Assembly (NCBI GenBank): GCA_020630525.1
Contig: JAHDBF010000007.1
Span: forward strand, 1-45,164
From: Saprospiraceae bacterium
GTDB taxonomy: Bacteria; Bacteroidota; Bacteroidia; Chitinophagales; Saprospiraceae
Direction: 5' to 3'
DNA: 45,164 bases
Part shown: positions 1-8,999 of the stretch, piece by piece
How positions within the stretch are numbered: position 1 is the first letter of the stretch
Layout: every line of letters begins with the position of its first letter
The notes under the pieces: model-generated
What the model saw: the letters and a program-made list of their open reading frames with translations, nothing else
What the model was told of the DNA's origin: nothing
Database searches by the model: none
Translations under genes and position numbers: made by a program

Positions 1-134
1 AAACTTATAAAAATCACTAACTCATCGTTAAAAATACTCACCATAGCTATTTGCTATGCCTGCGTTTTCCCTCGATTTATCAATTTTTATTATGTTATCC
101 AGTGGGACATAAATAACTTTAATTTGTATAATTT
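1..134. repeat. Intergenic repeat-like segment with two dyads at the window edge
   Basis: This stretch lies downstream of the giant metzincin gene and holds no credible ORF. Two inverted repeats are visible: CATAGC/GCTATG with a 5-base loop (43-59), and TTATGT/ACATAA with an 11-base loop (90-112). The inner part of the second includes CCAGTGGGACA. The dense short dyads suggest a dispersed intergenic repeat, the end of a degraded mobile element, or a terminator region for the minus-strand gene. The window edge prevents seeing the left boundary, and no second copy is visible in this window. Confidence 0.3.
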
Positions 135-3100
135 CTAGTTACCAGAAGGCACGGCTTTTATGCTTATAGTCCCATGATCTGCATTACATTGAGTGCAATC
201 AATGACATTTAATGTTCCAACAATCTGATCTATACAACTTGAAGGTACAGGCATTACTGCTTGTCCATTATTGGTATCTCCAGAATAGGCATCTGTTGCA
301 TTTCCAGCAGCTGTACCATCTCCACCAGTACCAGACCCATCATATTGCGCCATGATAGGATAGCTCCCAATTCCTAATGTATTCGGATTAAACATTGTTG
401 TTGCCACACCATCAACCATTACCATGATTACAGTACCAGCTTGCAAAGGAACAGAATTTTCCATCACTAAAGTTGTTAAATCATAATCAGTATCATCTGC
501 CATGCAATAACTTGCATCTACTGTGAAACTAGCATTAGGATATTGACAAACGTTACTAGCAAATAAAGTATTTGTACCGTCAGAAACTTCCATAAGGTAA
601 CCTACTCCATCATTATGCGAGAACGTTATTTCATAAACTCCTGATGAAGTTTCTGACAATGTAGCACCTGCTCCTGCTCCATTTGTACCTGAAGAAGAAA
701 CCACAGTCCAAGTAGCTCCTGCTGGTCCACTAACTGTAACAGTTTCGTCAAATGTGTGTGGATCATTTGTTGCTGAATCGTTGTTACAAATACAAGGATC
801 CGAAATTGTTATGGTTTCAACAATACAAGACTCTAAAGTAATACAATCTACATTACTCAATGCATAACAGAATGGAGAAATTGCACACATATCTGAACCT
901 CCTAAAGCAGTTAAGTCACTAATGCCACCATTTCCAAAATTTATAAATCCTTCTATATCAGCGATAGTTGCCGAAGTACCTGGAGCTGCTACTTGAATTA
1001 ATCCCCATAAGGCCATCAATGAACCTTGGGGTAGTGATGCAAGAACACAACCTGTAAGCTCTCCTGAAATAACCATAAATTCATCTACATTATGATTGAT
1101 TGCTTGTATACATGCATCTCCGTTTGTCATAGCTTCAATATTTGCAGCATCTGCGGCGTCACTTAAAGTGGCGAAAACTCCTAATATATTTCCATTCGGG
1201 CCATCTAATGCAATGTATTCTGTAATGTAAGGTGAGACAGTATTATCACTACCATCTTCAGTAAATGTAAATGGCGTATTATCTCCACTACCATCATTAT
1301 CATCTGGACAATCTCCCCCATCGTTTGAAATCACAGGAGCTATTGCATCACAGATTGTTGGACATATACCAGGTACTGTTGTAACCGTGTTGGTCAAACT
1401 TATTACATTTTCATCAATATCACATTCACATATAGTCATAACAGTAATTGCTGTCATTTGATCATAAATTGGTAATGTTGACGTATATGTTGTTCCACCA
1501 TCCACTGAATACATAATCGTAGAACCTGAAGGACATGCTGTTGCAGGAATAGATATTACTCCACCACTCAAAGTCATGTTATCTGCCTCACAACTACTTT
1601 CACTAGATACCACAGCCGCAGGCGCAGTTAAACTTGGTAACGATGCGTCACAAGTCGGACAAATTCCAGGAACCGTTGATACAATTGTTGTCGCACTGAC
1701 TTCATTTTGATCTATATCACATTCACAAATAGTTGTGACTGTTATTGCTGTTGATTGATCATAAACAGGCAAACTAGTACTATAATTTAATCCTCCATCT
1801 GTTGAATACAATAAAGTTGAACCAATTGGACAAACATCTGTAGGTGCAGCAATAACACCTCCGCTCAAAGTAGTATTATCTGCTTCACAACTACTCTCAG
1901 AAGAAATAATTATTGCAGGTGCAGGTGAAACTGTTAGATCAGGACAAGTCACGCAACTTGGTGCTACAACAGGTACTGTAACATCACATCCTGAACTCCC
2001 TGAAATAGTAACCATTATATCTGTATCAGCTGTTATGTTTGTAATACTTATTGAACCATCTGCATTTACCGTTGCAACGCTTGGTGTACCTGCAGTGGCA
2101 GAAATAGAAAAAGATGTTGCAGTACCATCAACTACTCCATCTGTACCTGCGGTTGTTCCGTCCAATACTTCATTCCAACCAGTGCTAACTCCACCTACAG
2201 TAATATCAACATTGTAAGTGCCATCTAAATTACAAGTTGGTGTTCCAGCGACTAATGTAGGATAAGCATAAACATCTACAAAACAAGAAGCTGTAGATAC
2301 ACATCCTATGTCATCTGTATAAGTATACGTTATTTCATGTTCGCCTGCGCCCGCTGTTGCCGGGTTAAAATCAGTAACCCCATCTCCCCAATCTGGAACT
2401 GAATCTGGAGTTCCGTCATTATTTGAAGGAGAATCTCCATTTAGGTCCGGTCCTCCGGGATCTGCCATATCATCCACATTTGTTCCTAAACCAGCAAAAA
2501 CACCATTGGTTGATACTGTTGTTATATTTTCGACAGCAATAGTAATGAAAAAATCTTCTAAAGTTGTTACTCCACCACCTGCACACATTCCATCTCCTAC
2601 TGGAGTAAATGGACCAAAATTATTTGCAGCTGAATCATCTACTGTATAACTACCATCAATAGTTCCTCCAGAACCACCTCCGCAAGTCAATCCTTGCATT
2701 CCAATAGCGCACCCACTGAAAAAAGCTACATTAATTTGCGATGTATTTGCTGTAGACCCAACAGTATATGTTCCAACAGGGTCAATCCCAGTTGATAACA
2801 ATATATCAGAAAACATAGGCATGCTATTGTCAAAATTTGTTAGGTCATATACACCTGCAACAGCTCCAGTTGCATCAAATACAACAATTTGATCGCCACA
2901 ATTACCGCCAAAATCATAACCAGTTAAATTTACCGTTATTGAACCAGTTGCAAATTCTCCAATAGTTGGAGTTGGTGTTCCCGTTACTGCATAATTTGCA
3001 TTATCATCATCGCAGAATGGACCTTGAGGGCAAACAATTGTTGCTTGCTCAAAAGCAGAAATATCAAAAGTAAATTGACTAGAAGGGCAAGCGACACCAC

Positions 3101-5882
3101 CACCATCTAAGGTATTATTTGTTACATCAATAGAAATAGTTACTGCTGCATCTCCTTCCAAAGGAGTATAAGTTACTATATTGCCTGGAGTAGGATCTGT
3201 ACTTCCGCCAGAAATTGTAATTATATCATTAGGACAAACACCAGTAAAAGTATAAGAACATGTTCCTAAATCAAAAGTTGGTGTTTGAACTTCAGGCAAC
3301 CAAGTAATATTATCAATAAATGTAAAACAATTTGGATTTGCTGAATTAGCACCTAAGTCGCCTTCCAATAAATAAATGCCTATTTCCAAAGGATCACAAG
3401 TGGTATTATTAAAACCAAGTAAATCTGTCAATGCTGTTCCATCACACCCTGCTGATTCTTCACCAAAGAAAGAAATATCTCCTGGATCTAAAGTACCTCC
3501 TGAATTTCCAAAAATAGCATCTTGTAACTCAGCTAATGTTGGTATTGTAGATGGATCAGTATCATAAATTACCCAAAAGTTTGGAACAGTTGGGTTCACC
3601 GTATTATCACATAGACCATTTACTCCTAATTGAACTGTAAATGGTGCACCTGAACACAACGTGGTTTCTGCAATTGCTGCATCTGGAACATTACAAGAAG
3701 GAATAAATGCAACAATATCCATACAATACTCTAATAGTACGTCACCCGCATTTGGAATACAAGCCTCTGTAAAATCGTCTCCAGTATCTGGCGTACCGTT
3801 ATCATTTACCATGATTGGCATAGAATAATCTAAAGTATTACAAACAGTATAAGTATCGCCAATCGCTAATCCTGAGGCAAAACCAACAAAAATTCCATCA
3901 GGTTGAGTTACTCCCGAAGTTGCAGTAATATCAGTACATGTATTATCAAAAATTGCAATGGTCTCAGTTGCAGAACATGATCCAGCATTTGAAATTGGTA
4001 CTGGGAAAAATAAATGTGTAAACTCAGTTGCTGTAAATTCTGTACAGAAAGTATAACTCTGACCACCATCGATTGGTAGACCGCCCAATGCATTAAAATT
4101 TTGACAACCAGACCCATCACCTCCATCCACAGTCATATTAGTGGTGTTTCCAGGATAAGTGTTTAAATCAGGAAACTGAACATTTCCACAATCATTAGTT
4201 GCCACATCTGCACATGTGCTTGCGCATAGACAATTAGGCAATACTACATTTACTGCATCTCCTGCACAAGAAAAAGTTGCATCGTCTCTTACCGTTACTG
4301 TTACCGTACCACCAACAAATGGCGAAGGAATAGTAACTGTAATGCTTTCTCCCGTACCTGCAGTTGCTGCTGTCCCTGTAAATACATTTACTCCATCAAC
4401 TTCAATATCATAAGTACCAGAACCATCTACAACATCAAAAGTCACTTCGAATGTCAAATTACCTCCTGTACACATTGCATTAGCTACTGCAACATTAGAA
4501 ATGGCACAAGTTGATGTAGAGCTTATATTGTACATCCAATCAGTGCATTCATTATCCAAAGAGGTAATACCAAAATCTGGAGCATTATTTCCTTCATTTG
4601 CATTACAAAGGATAGGATTCATCAAAGCTGAACAATCCATTCCAGTTCCAATATGTCCAATTCCTATAGAGTGTAACATTTCGTGAATCAACACAGCTGT
4701 GTATCCATAATTACTTTCACAACCTGAACCATTATTCATTATAAAATAAGGATTTGACGCATTTAGCCACATGTTTCCACAATCATCTGTATGACAGCTA
4801 CTTGATGCAAAATGTCCTCCTACGCCTAATACTCCAGCGCAACCAGAGAGGTCTGCAATTTGATCACATGGATCGTCAAAAAATACCCACATTTTATTCG
4901 GATCGGCGCCACTGCAACTGGATGCATCTCCGGCAGCTCCTCCTGATGGACAATTATTGGCACATGTTGTAATACCTGTAAAGCTTATATTGACACCAGG
5001 CATTGTATTCATGGTACTCACTGCTGCCATTAGGTCAGCTATTTCTCCAGTTGTGCTAGGATCTCCACCAGTATCACCTACATCTTCTAGATCTCCATCA
5101 TTATTAGCATCCATACCAGCCACACATACTGTCCAGGTGTTGCTCGCATAACTAGCAGGGCTTGAGGCACCAGAATTTATACTACCATCTCCATTAGTAA
5201 CAAAATCACAAGCAGTAGTGCTTAGATTTGCAGGATCTCCGATCAATGTTGTACAATGAGCAGGCGGTGTATTCGGACAAGGTGCCCTATTAGCTGAATG
5301 ACTATGTTTTTCTTTTTCTTTTTCAAATGAATTTGTTGCGCCTGCGTTTTCTGGATTCCAAGAATTAAATTGTGCAACTTCACCTTTAAGTGTAACTAAA
5401 AAATCGCTTAATTCATATGCTTGCGTAAAGTCTGGGTTTAAACTATCACTAAAACACAACCCAAGTAAATCGTTGGTATGTCCATATATTTCTTGACCAT
5501 TTAATGATAAACCTTTGTATACTGAAAGAGCATAAAGATTAGGTTTATAAAATCCATCATTGTCTTGAAAAAGGAATAAGACATATCTAGCTCCTATCTC
5601 GAAGTTAACATCTCCATAAACGATATCAAACAAGTTTCCAGACTTACTGCTATATTCTTTTAATCTAATATTTTCTCCAATATTTAAGTCACCTTTTATA
5701 ACATCTAGTACTTTAAAATTATTTATGAATTGGTCTCCTCCCATATGTCCTTCTACTGTTCCATAAACAATATGTTCTGTCATAGAAACAAATTCCGACA
5801 TTGTTGCTGGAGGTTGTATCAAAGTAGCTTTAGATACAAAAGGAATTAAAGCAAAAAATAAGACGTAAAATAAATTCTTCAT
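135..5882 (-). CDS. Giant secreted metzincin-type metalloprotease-like protein with Ig/PKD-like repeats
   Basis: The protein has 1915 residues and starts with a signal peptide (about residues 1-19). Residues 20-170 form an unassigned N-terminal domain. A metalloprotease-like domain follows (about 200-455) with a full metzincin zinc motif at H400-E401-x2-H404-x2-G407-x2-H410 and a candidate Met-turn at M421 (ALMNP). The remaining ~1450 residues are Cys-rich, Thr/Ser/Gly/Asp-rich, repetitive beta-domain sequence typical of very large Bacteroidota surface proteins. They include two near-identical ~97-residue units, encoded around 1360-1943. Large proteins of this kind normally end in a T9SS sorting domain, but the C-terminus here ends shortly after a CxxC (CTQC) segment with no recognisable type A YPNP motif. 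It is the second gene after the small secreted protein at 5905-6141, with a 22-base gap, so it is probably cotranscribed. Protease activity and substrate are inferred from the zinc motif only. Confidence 0.8.
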   Translation of the reverse strand: MKNLFYVLFFALIPFVSKATLIQPPATMSEFVSMTEHIVYGTVEGHMGGDQFINNFKVLDVIKGDLNIGENIRLKEYSSKSGNLFDIVYGDVNFEIGARYVLFLFQDNDGFYKPNLYALSVYKGLSLNGQEIYGHTNDLLGLCFSDSLNPDFTQAYELSDFLVTLKGEVAQFNSWNPENAGATNSFEKEKEKHSHSANRAPCPNTPPAHCTTLIGDPANLSTTACDFVTNGDGSINSGASSPASYASNTWTVCVAGMDANNDGDLEDVGDTGGDPSTTGEIADLMAAVSTMNTMPGVNISFTGITTCANNCPSGGAAGDASSCSGADPNKMWVFFDDPCDQIADLSGCAGVLGVGGHFASSSCHTDDCGNMWLNASNPYFIMNNGSGCESNYGYTAVLIHEMLHSIGIGHIGTGMDCSALMNPILCNANEGNNAPDFGITSLDNECTDWMYNISSTSTCAISNVAVANAMCTGGNLTFEVTFDVVDGSGTYDIEVDGVNVFTGTAATAGTGESITVTIPSPFVGGTVTVTVRDDATFSCAGDAVNVVLPNCLCASTCADVATNDCGNVQFPDLNTYPGNTTNMTVDGGDGSGCQNFNALGGLPIDGGQSYTFCTEFTATEFTHLFFPVPISNAGSCSATETIAIFDNTCTDITATSGVTQPDGIFVGFASGLAIGDTYTVCNTLDYSMPIMVNDNGTPDTGDDFTEACIPNAGDVLLEYCMDIVAFIPSCNVPDAAIAETTLCSGAPFTVQLGVNGLCDNTVNPTVPNFWVIYDTDPSTIPTLAELQDAIFGNSGGTLDPGDISFFGEESAGCDGTALTDLLGFNNTTCDPLEIGIYLLEGDLGANSANPNCFTFIDNITWLPEVQTPTFDLGTCSYTFTGVCPNDIITISGGSTDPTPGNIVTYTPLEGDAAVTISIDVTNNTLDGGGVACPSSQFTFDISAFEQATIVCPQGPFCDDDNANYAVTGTPTPTIGEFATGSITVNLTGYDFGGNCGDQIVVFDATGAVAGVYDLTNFDNSMPMFSDILLSTGIDPVGTYTVGSTANTSQINVAFFSGCAIGMQGLTCGGGSGGTIDGSYTVDDSAANNFGPFTPVGDGMCAGGGVTTLEDFFITIAVENITTVSTNGVFAGLGTNVDDMADPGGPDLNGDSPSNNDGTPDSVPDWGDGVTDFNPATAGAGEHEITYTYTDDIGCVSTASCFVDVYAYPTLVAGTPTCNLDGTYNVDITVGGVSTGWNEVLDGTTAGTDGVVDGTATSFSISATAGTPSVATVNADGSISITNITADTDIMVTISGSSGCDVTVPVVAPSCVTCPDLTVSPAPAIIISSESSCEADNTTLSGGVIAAPTDVCPIGSTLLYSTDGGLNYSTSLPVYDQSTAITVTTICECDIDQNEVSATTIVSTVPGICPTCDASLPSLTAPAAVVSSESSCEADNMTLSGGVISIPATACPSGSTIMYSVDGGTTYTSTLPIYDQMTAITVMTICECDIDENVISLTNTVTTVPGICPTICDAIAPVISNDGGDCPDDNDGSGDNTPFTFTEDGSDNTVSPYITEYIALDGPNGNILGVFATLSDAADAANIEAMTNGDACIQAINHNVDEFMVISGELTGCVLASLPQGSLMALWGLIQVAAPGTSATIADIEGFINFGNGGISDLTALGGSDMCAISPFCYALSNVDCITLESCIVETITISDPCICNNDSATNDPHTFDETVTVSGPAGATWTVVSSSGTNGAGAGATLSETSSGVYEITFSHNDGVGYLMEVSDGTNTLFASNVCQYPNASFTVDASYCMADDTDYDLTTLVMENSVPLQAGTVIMVMVDGVATTMFNPNTLGIGSYPIMAQYDGSGTGGDGTAAGNATDAYSGDTNNGQAVMPVPSSCIDQIVGTLNVIDCTQCNADHGTISIKAVPSGN
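1360..1943 (-). repeat. Tandem ~97-residue coding repeats inside the giant surface protein
   Basis: Two adjacent units of roughly 297 and 285 bases encode near-identical protein segments. Each contains SSESSCEADN, LSGGVI, a YSxDGG turn, a PxYDQ stretch, TICECDID and TVPGICP. They look like duplicated Cys-stabilised beta domains in the stalk. The DNA copies are diverged, so this is an old duplication and not a fresh assembly artefact. Confidence 0.7.
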
Positions 5883-5904
5883 TATTCTAAAATTTCTCAG
5901 TTGG

Positions 5905-6141
5905 TTAGTTATTCTTTTTAATTTTCGATTTTCTTAGGGTAGCTTTTGGTTTGGCTATCACTGAATTAATTCGAATCTGCGAAGCAGGAATCGCTTTAGG
6001 CTTGCCAATTAATTTTGCTTTTTGATTGTATGATTTTGTTGATTTTACAACTTTGGGAAAAGTTGAATTCTGATTTGTCTGCGAGTAACATTGCGTTCCA
6101 ATGAAAATTGCAACGCTAATTAGTAACAATCTACGTGTCAT
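5905..6141 (-). CDS. Small basic secreted protein, function unknown
   Basis: The product has 78 residues. The first ~21 form a classical signal peptide ending in a YSQ cleavage-like site that is common in Bacteroidota. Cys18 lies just before that site, but its context (IGTQC) is a poor lipobox. The mature part is short, low-complexity and strongly basic (many Lys/Arg, several KPKA-type segments), with no recognisable domain. It sits 22 bases upstream of the giant metzincin-like gene on the same strand and follows the candidate promoter at 6192-6199, so the two probably form an operon. It might be an exported accessory of the large protein or simply a short species-level protein; I cannot tell. 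Confidence 0.6.
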   Translation of the reverse strand: MTRRLLLISVAIFIGTQCYSQTNQNSTFPKVVKSTKSYNQKAKLIGKPKAIPASQIRINSVIAKPKATLRKSKIKKNN

Positions 6142-6191
6142 TCTATATAGGTTTATTAGTTTTAGGATTTAATATTGACTTAATCCAATAA

Positions 6192-6220
6192 CAAATTTAA
6201 CAAATACTTTTGATATAAAA
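6192..6220 (-). promoter_or_regulatory. Candidate promoter for the small secreted protein/metzincin operon
   Basis: On the minus strand a TAAATTTG element (6192-6199) matches the Bacteroidota -7 consensus TAnnTTTG. A T-rich -33-like element (6216-6220) lies 16 bases further upstream, slightly short of the usual 19. The start codon of the 78-residue ORF is about 50 bases downstream. This is a consensus match only. Confidence 0.4.
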
Positions 6221-6357
6221 GACTCGAATAGACGTTAATCATATATAAAATTAACTAATATAAAATCGCAACATACAAGCGCCTGATTAACAATGCATTA
6301 CACCTAATAGTATAAACACATAAATGTTTATATTCAACGAATTAATACCTAAAACTT

Positions 6358-7338
6358 TTACATGTAAACCACTTCTTTTACTGCTTTTATAACCTTGGAT
6401 GGGTTTGGCATATATTCGTCAACATAGACTGAGGAATAAGATAATGAAGTGTCGGCTGCATTTACTCGTGTAACAGGCGCATCTAAATAATCAAAGGCAT
6501 ACTTCTGCACTTGGTAAGTAATTTCGGAGGAAACTCCAGCAAATGGCCAAGATTCATCTACAACAACTATCCTATTGGTTTTCTTGATAGAATTTACTAT
6601 GGTGTCAATATCTAAGGGCCTAATGGTTCTTAAATCTATTAATTCCGCAGAAATGTTTTCTTTTTCTAGTTCGGCAACCGCATTTTTACATACCTCCATC
6701 ATTTTGTTGTAAGAAACGATAGTAACATCAGATCCCTCTTTCCTTATAGCTGCTTTACCAATAGGCACCAAATACTCTTCTTCTGGGACTTCACCTTTAA
6801 GTCCATATAACATTTCAGATTCCATAACACAAACTGGATCTTCATCTCTAATTGCAGATTTCAATAATCCTTTAGAATCTTTAGGGTCTACACAAGAAAT
6901 AACTTTCAACCCTGGGCAATTTGCCAGCCAAGATTCAAAAGTTTGACTATGTTGTTGCGCCAATTGTCCAGCTGCACCAGAAGGTCCCCTAAAAACAATT
7001 GGGCAGCTAAACTGTCCGCCACTTTGCGACAATGTTTTTGCTGCGTTATTTACAATTTGATCAAATGCTAAGACAGCAAAATTCCAAGTCATAAATTCTA
7101 CAATAGGTCTAAGTCCATTCATCGCTGCACCAACACCAATTCCTGCGAAACCCAATTCTGCAATTGGAGTATCAATAACTCTTTTAGGTCCAAACTCATC
7201 AAGCATTCCTTTACTTACCTTATAAGCACCATTATACTCTGCAACTTCTTCTCCCATAAGGAAAACATTTTCATCTCTTCTCATTTCTTCCGACATTGCT
7301 TCTCCTAATGCTTGTCTTAATGTTATTATTCTGGACAT
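6358..7338 (-). CDS. pdhB: Pyruvate dehydrogenase E1 component, beta subunit
   Basis: This is the beta subunit of the thiamine-diphosphate E1 enzyme of the pyruvate (or branched-chain 2-oxoacid) dehydrogenase complex, which decarboxylates the 2-oxo acid and passes the acyl group to lipoylated E2. The length (326 residues) is normal for the separate-chain alpha2beta2 type. Visible family motifs include MGEEVAEYNGAYKVSKG near residue 28, RVIDTPIAELGFAGIGVGAA (about 53-72), FRGPSGAAGQLAQQHSQ (about 117-133) and a C-terminal transketolase domain with DLRTIRPLDIDTI and VVVDESWPFAG. The wording of these motifs fits pyruvate rather than branched-chain substrates. E1-alpha and E2 are not in the window, so the complex is encoded at dispersed loci, as is frequent in Bacteroidota. 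The gene lies 41 bases downstream of mpl but has its own promoter-like element overlapping the mpl stop. Confidence 0.95.
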   Translation of the reverse strand: MSRIITLRQALGEAMSEEMRRDENVFLMGEEVAEYNGAYKVSKGMLDEFGPKRVIDTPIAELGFAGIGVGAAMNGLRPIVEFMTWNFAVLAFDQIVNNAAKTLSQSGGQFSCPIVFRGPSGAAGQLAQQHSQTFESWLANCPGLKVISCVDPKDSKGLLKSAIRDEDPVCVMESEMLYGLKGEVPEEEYLVPIGKAAIRKEGSDVTIVSYNKMMEVCKNAVAELEKENISAELIDLRTIRPLDIDTIVNSIKKTNRIVVVDESWPFAGVSSEITYQVQKYAFDYLDAPVTRVNAADTSLSYSSVYVDEYMPNPSKVIKAVKEVVYM

Positions 7339-7356
7339 AATCTGTTATTTGTGTGG

Positions 7357-7383
7357 CAAATGTAATTACTTTTTAAAGATCAA
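7357..7383 (-). promoter_or_regulatory. Candidate promoter of pdhB
   Basis: On the minus strand, TACATTTG (7357-7364) fits TAnnTTTG, and a TTG triplet (7381-7383) lies 16 bases upstream. The -33-like triplet overlaps the mpl stop codon. The predicted leader is only about 12-15 bases. Consensus match only. Confidence 0.45.
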
Positions 7384-8720
7384 TTACTAAACATTTCTTT
7401 AATATTTAAACCTCCTAATTGTCCTGAGGACATAAAAAGGAAAACACCATCATTGTTATGGATTAGCTCTTCTAAATATTTTTTCAAATCTTCTGGAGTT
7501 TTTGCCAATTTCAGTTCTTTAAAATTAAAAGATTCCTTTATGAAATTATCATCAAGTGCTGGCATTCCTTTAATTTCTAAATTCTTTGGATTAAAAAACA
7601 CCAAAGCTGAATCTACCTCCTCCAAGCTGTCTCTATACATGGGCAAAAATGATTTATTGAGACTACTGTAGGTATGCAATTCTAAAATAACATGTAGTTT
7701 TTTGAATGAAAATTTTTGTCTGAAAGCTTGAACTGTAGCAGCAACCTTAGATGGTGCGTGTGCAAAATCCCAATACACTAAAGTATTCTCATATTCATGC
7801 AATAGTTGCTGTCGTTTTGCCGCTCCCTCAAAAGATTTAATTTTTTCAAAAAACACTTTTTTATCAATTCCTAAATCGCTACAAACGTGATAAGCTGCTT
7901 TTAGATTCTTCATATTATGTGCTCCAAAAATTGAAACTTCAAATTTATTATTCTCAAAAGAAATTTGATCTTCTTCAATTTCAAAAGCATCATATTCAAT
8001 AATTTCTCCTTTTACATCAGAGATTTCTGACAAGTGAATTAGCGCAGCATCAGTTTTGTCAACATAACATCGACTGGTTGAATGTAGGGTTTGCATAAAT
8101 TCTCCAAACTGCTTGTGGTAACTATCCAAAGTCGGAAATACATTAATATGATCCCAGCTGACTCCAGTAATAATTGCCAAATCAGGATTATAATGTAAAA
8201 ATTTTGGCCTTCGATCAATTGTGCTAGAAAGGTATTCATCTCCTTCGATAACCATAATAGGAGCATCGCTTAATTTTACCATCAGATTAAATCCTTTCAA
8301 CTGTGCACCAACCAAATAATCAAACTCAAGTTGACATGCCTTAAGTACATGCATAATCATAGAACAGGTTGTTGTTTTTCCATGACTACCAGCCACGACA
8401 ATTCTCTTTTTGTCTTTCGCTATTGAGGCGATAAATTCAGGAAAGGAGTAAATTTTTACGTCAATTTTTTGTGCTTCTAAAAGTTCAGGATTATCAGCTT
8501 TAGCGTGCATTCCTAAAATAATGAAATCGATATCACTAGATATTTTTTCTGGATACCACCCTAAACTTTCAGGCAATATTCCAGCTTTTGCTAATCTACT
8601 TTTAGAAGGATCATAGATAATATCATCTGATCCTGATACGATATTTCCTTTTTCGTGTAATGCTAATGCAAGATTATGCATAATTGCTCCACCAATAGCA
8701 ATCAAGTGAATTCTACTCAT
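7380..8720 (-). CDS. mpl: Mpl-type UDP-N-acetylmuramate:tripeptide ligase (peptidoglycan recycling)
   Basis: A Mur ligase family protein of 446 residues, the normal size for Mpl. Mpl attaches the recovered tripeptide L-Ala-gamma-D-Glu-meso-DAP to UDP-MurNAc in the cytoplasm, using ATP. The N-terminal Rossmann-like domain begins IHLIAIGGAIMHNLA, with the usual SGSDDIIYDP. The ATP P-loop is GSHGKTTT at 111-118. The central domain has VIEGDEYLSS and ITGVSWDHINVFPT, and the C-terminal domain carries YWDFAHAPSK, the Mpl/MurC version of the DDFAHHP motif. The MIHN-type start and absence of a MurC C-terminal extension favour Mpl over MurC. The ATG start is immediately downstream of a TAnnTTTG element, so the mRNA may be nearly leaderless. 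Confidence 0.9.
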   Translation of the reverse strand: MSRIHLIAIGGAIMHNLALALHEKGNIVSGSDDIIYDPSKSRLAKAGILPESLGWYPEKISSDIDFIILGMHAKADNPELLEAQKIDVKIYSFPEFIASIAKDKKRIVVAGSHGKTTTCSMIMHVLKACQLEFDYLVGAQLKGFNLMVKLSDAPIMVIEGDEYLSSTIDRRPKFLHYNPDLAIITGVSWDHINVFPTLDSYHKQFGEFMQTLHSTSRCYVDKTDAALIHLSEISDVKGEIIEYDAFEIEEDQISFENNKFEVSIFGAHNMKNLKAAYHVCSDLGIDKKVFFEKIKSFEGAAKRQQLLHEYENTLVYWDFAHAPSKVAATVQAFRQKFSFKKLHVILELHTYSSLNKSFLPMYRDSLEEVDSALVFFNPKNLEIKGMPALDDNFIKESFNFKELKLAKTPEDLKKYLEELIHNNDGVFLFMSSGQLGGLNIKEMFSN

Positions 8721-8724
8721 AAGT

Positions 8725-8732
8725 CAAATATA
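8725..8732 (-). promoter_or_regulatory. Candidate -7 element of mpl
   Basis: TATATTTG on the minus strand matches the Bacteroidota -7 consensus exactly. It ends only four bases before the mpl ATG, which would give an almost leaderless transcript. No convincing -33 element was found at the right spacing, so confidence is low. Confidence 0.3.
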
Positions 8733-8818
8733 TCTTATTAAAGCTTATTTATATATGATTTATATAAATTTAGGTTATAAAATCCAATATATTTTAAGTA
8801 TTTCAACAATTAAAATAC

Positions 8819-8826
8819 TAATTTTG
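8819..8826 (+). promoter_or_regulatory. Candidate -7 element of the lipoprotein-ytxJ-mnmD operon
   Basis: TAATTTTG fits TAnnTTTG and lies 33 bases before the ATG of the 46-residue lipoprotein. T-rich sequence around 8792-8796 could serve as a -33 element, though its spacing is about 22. The 8721-8858 gap therefore probably holds divergent promoters for mpl and this operon. Confidence 0.45.
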
Positions 8827-8858
8827 CAATCTGAAAAGTTATAGAGAAAATTTATACT

Positions 8859-8999
8859 ATGAAAACATCAATCATAAACAAATTAGCAAAGACATTCGCA
8901 GCATTATTAATTGTTGCTACACTTGCATCATGTGCCAAGAAAGGAACAGGATGTCCATCTGATTTTAAAGCACCAAAAATTAGCATAAATATTAAATAG
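8859..8999 (+). CDS. 46-residue lipoprotein heading the ytxJ-mnmD operon
   Basis: A short ORF easily missed by length cut-offs. It encodes a positively charged N-terminus, a hydrophobic core (FAALLIVATLASC) and a clear lipobox with acylated Cys25 (L-A-S-C). The mature peptide would be only 22 residues, with a second Cys at 32. Its stop codon (8997-8999) is directly followed by the ATG of ytxJ at 9000, so the two are almost certainly translationally coupled. A TAnnTTTG promoter element lies 33 bases upstream. The coupling and perfect signal argue that it is real; the function is unknown. Confidence 0.7.
   Translation: MKTSIINKLAKTFAALLIVATLASCAKKGTGCPSDFKAPKISINIK

Noticed and set aside
2035-5151. 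Several plus-strand open frames inside the giant metzincin gene
   Set aside because: They are shadows of a repetitive, low-stop Thr/Ser-rich coding sequence and show no signal, domain or promoter.
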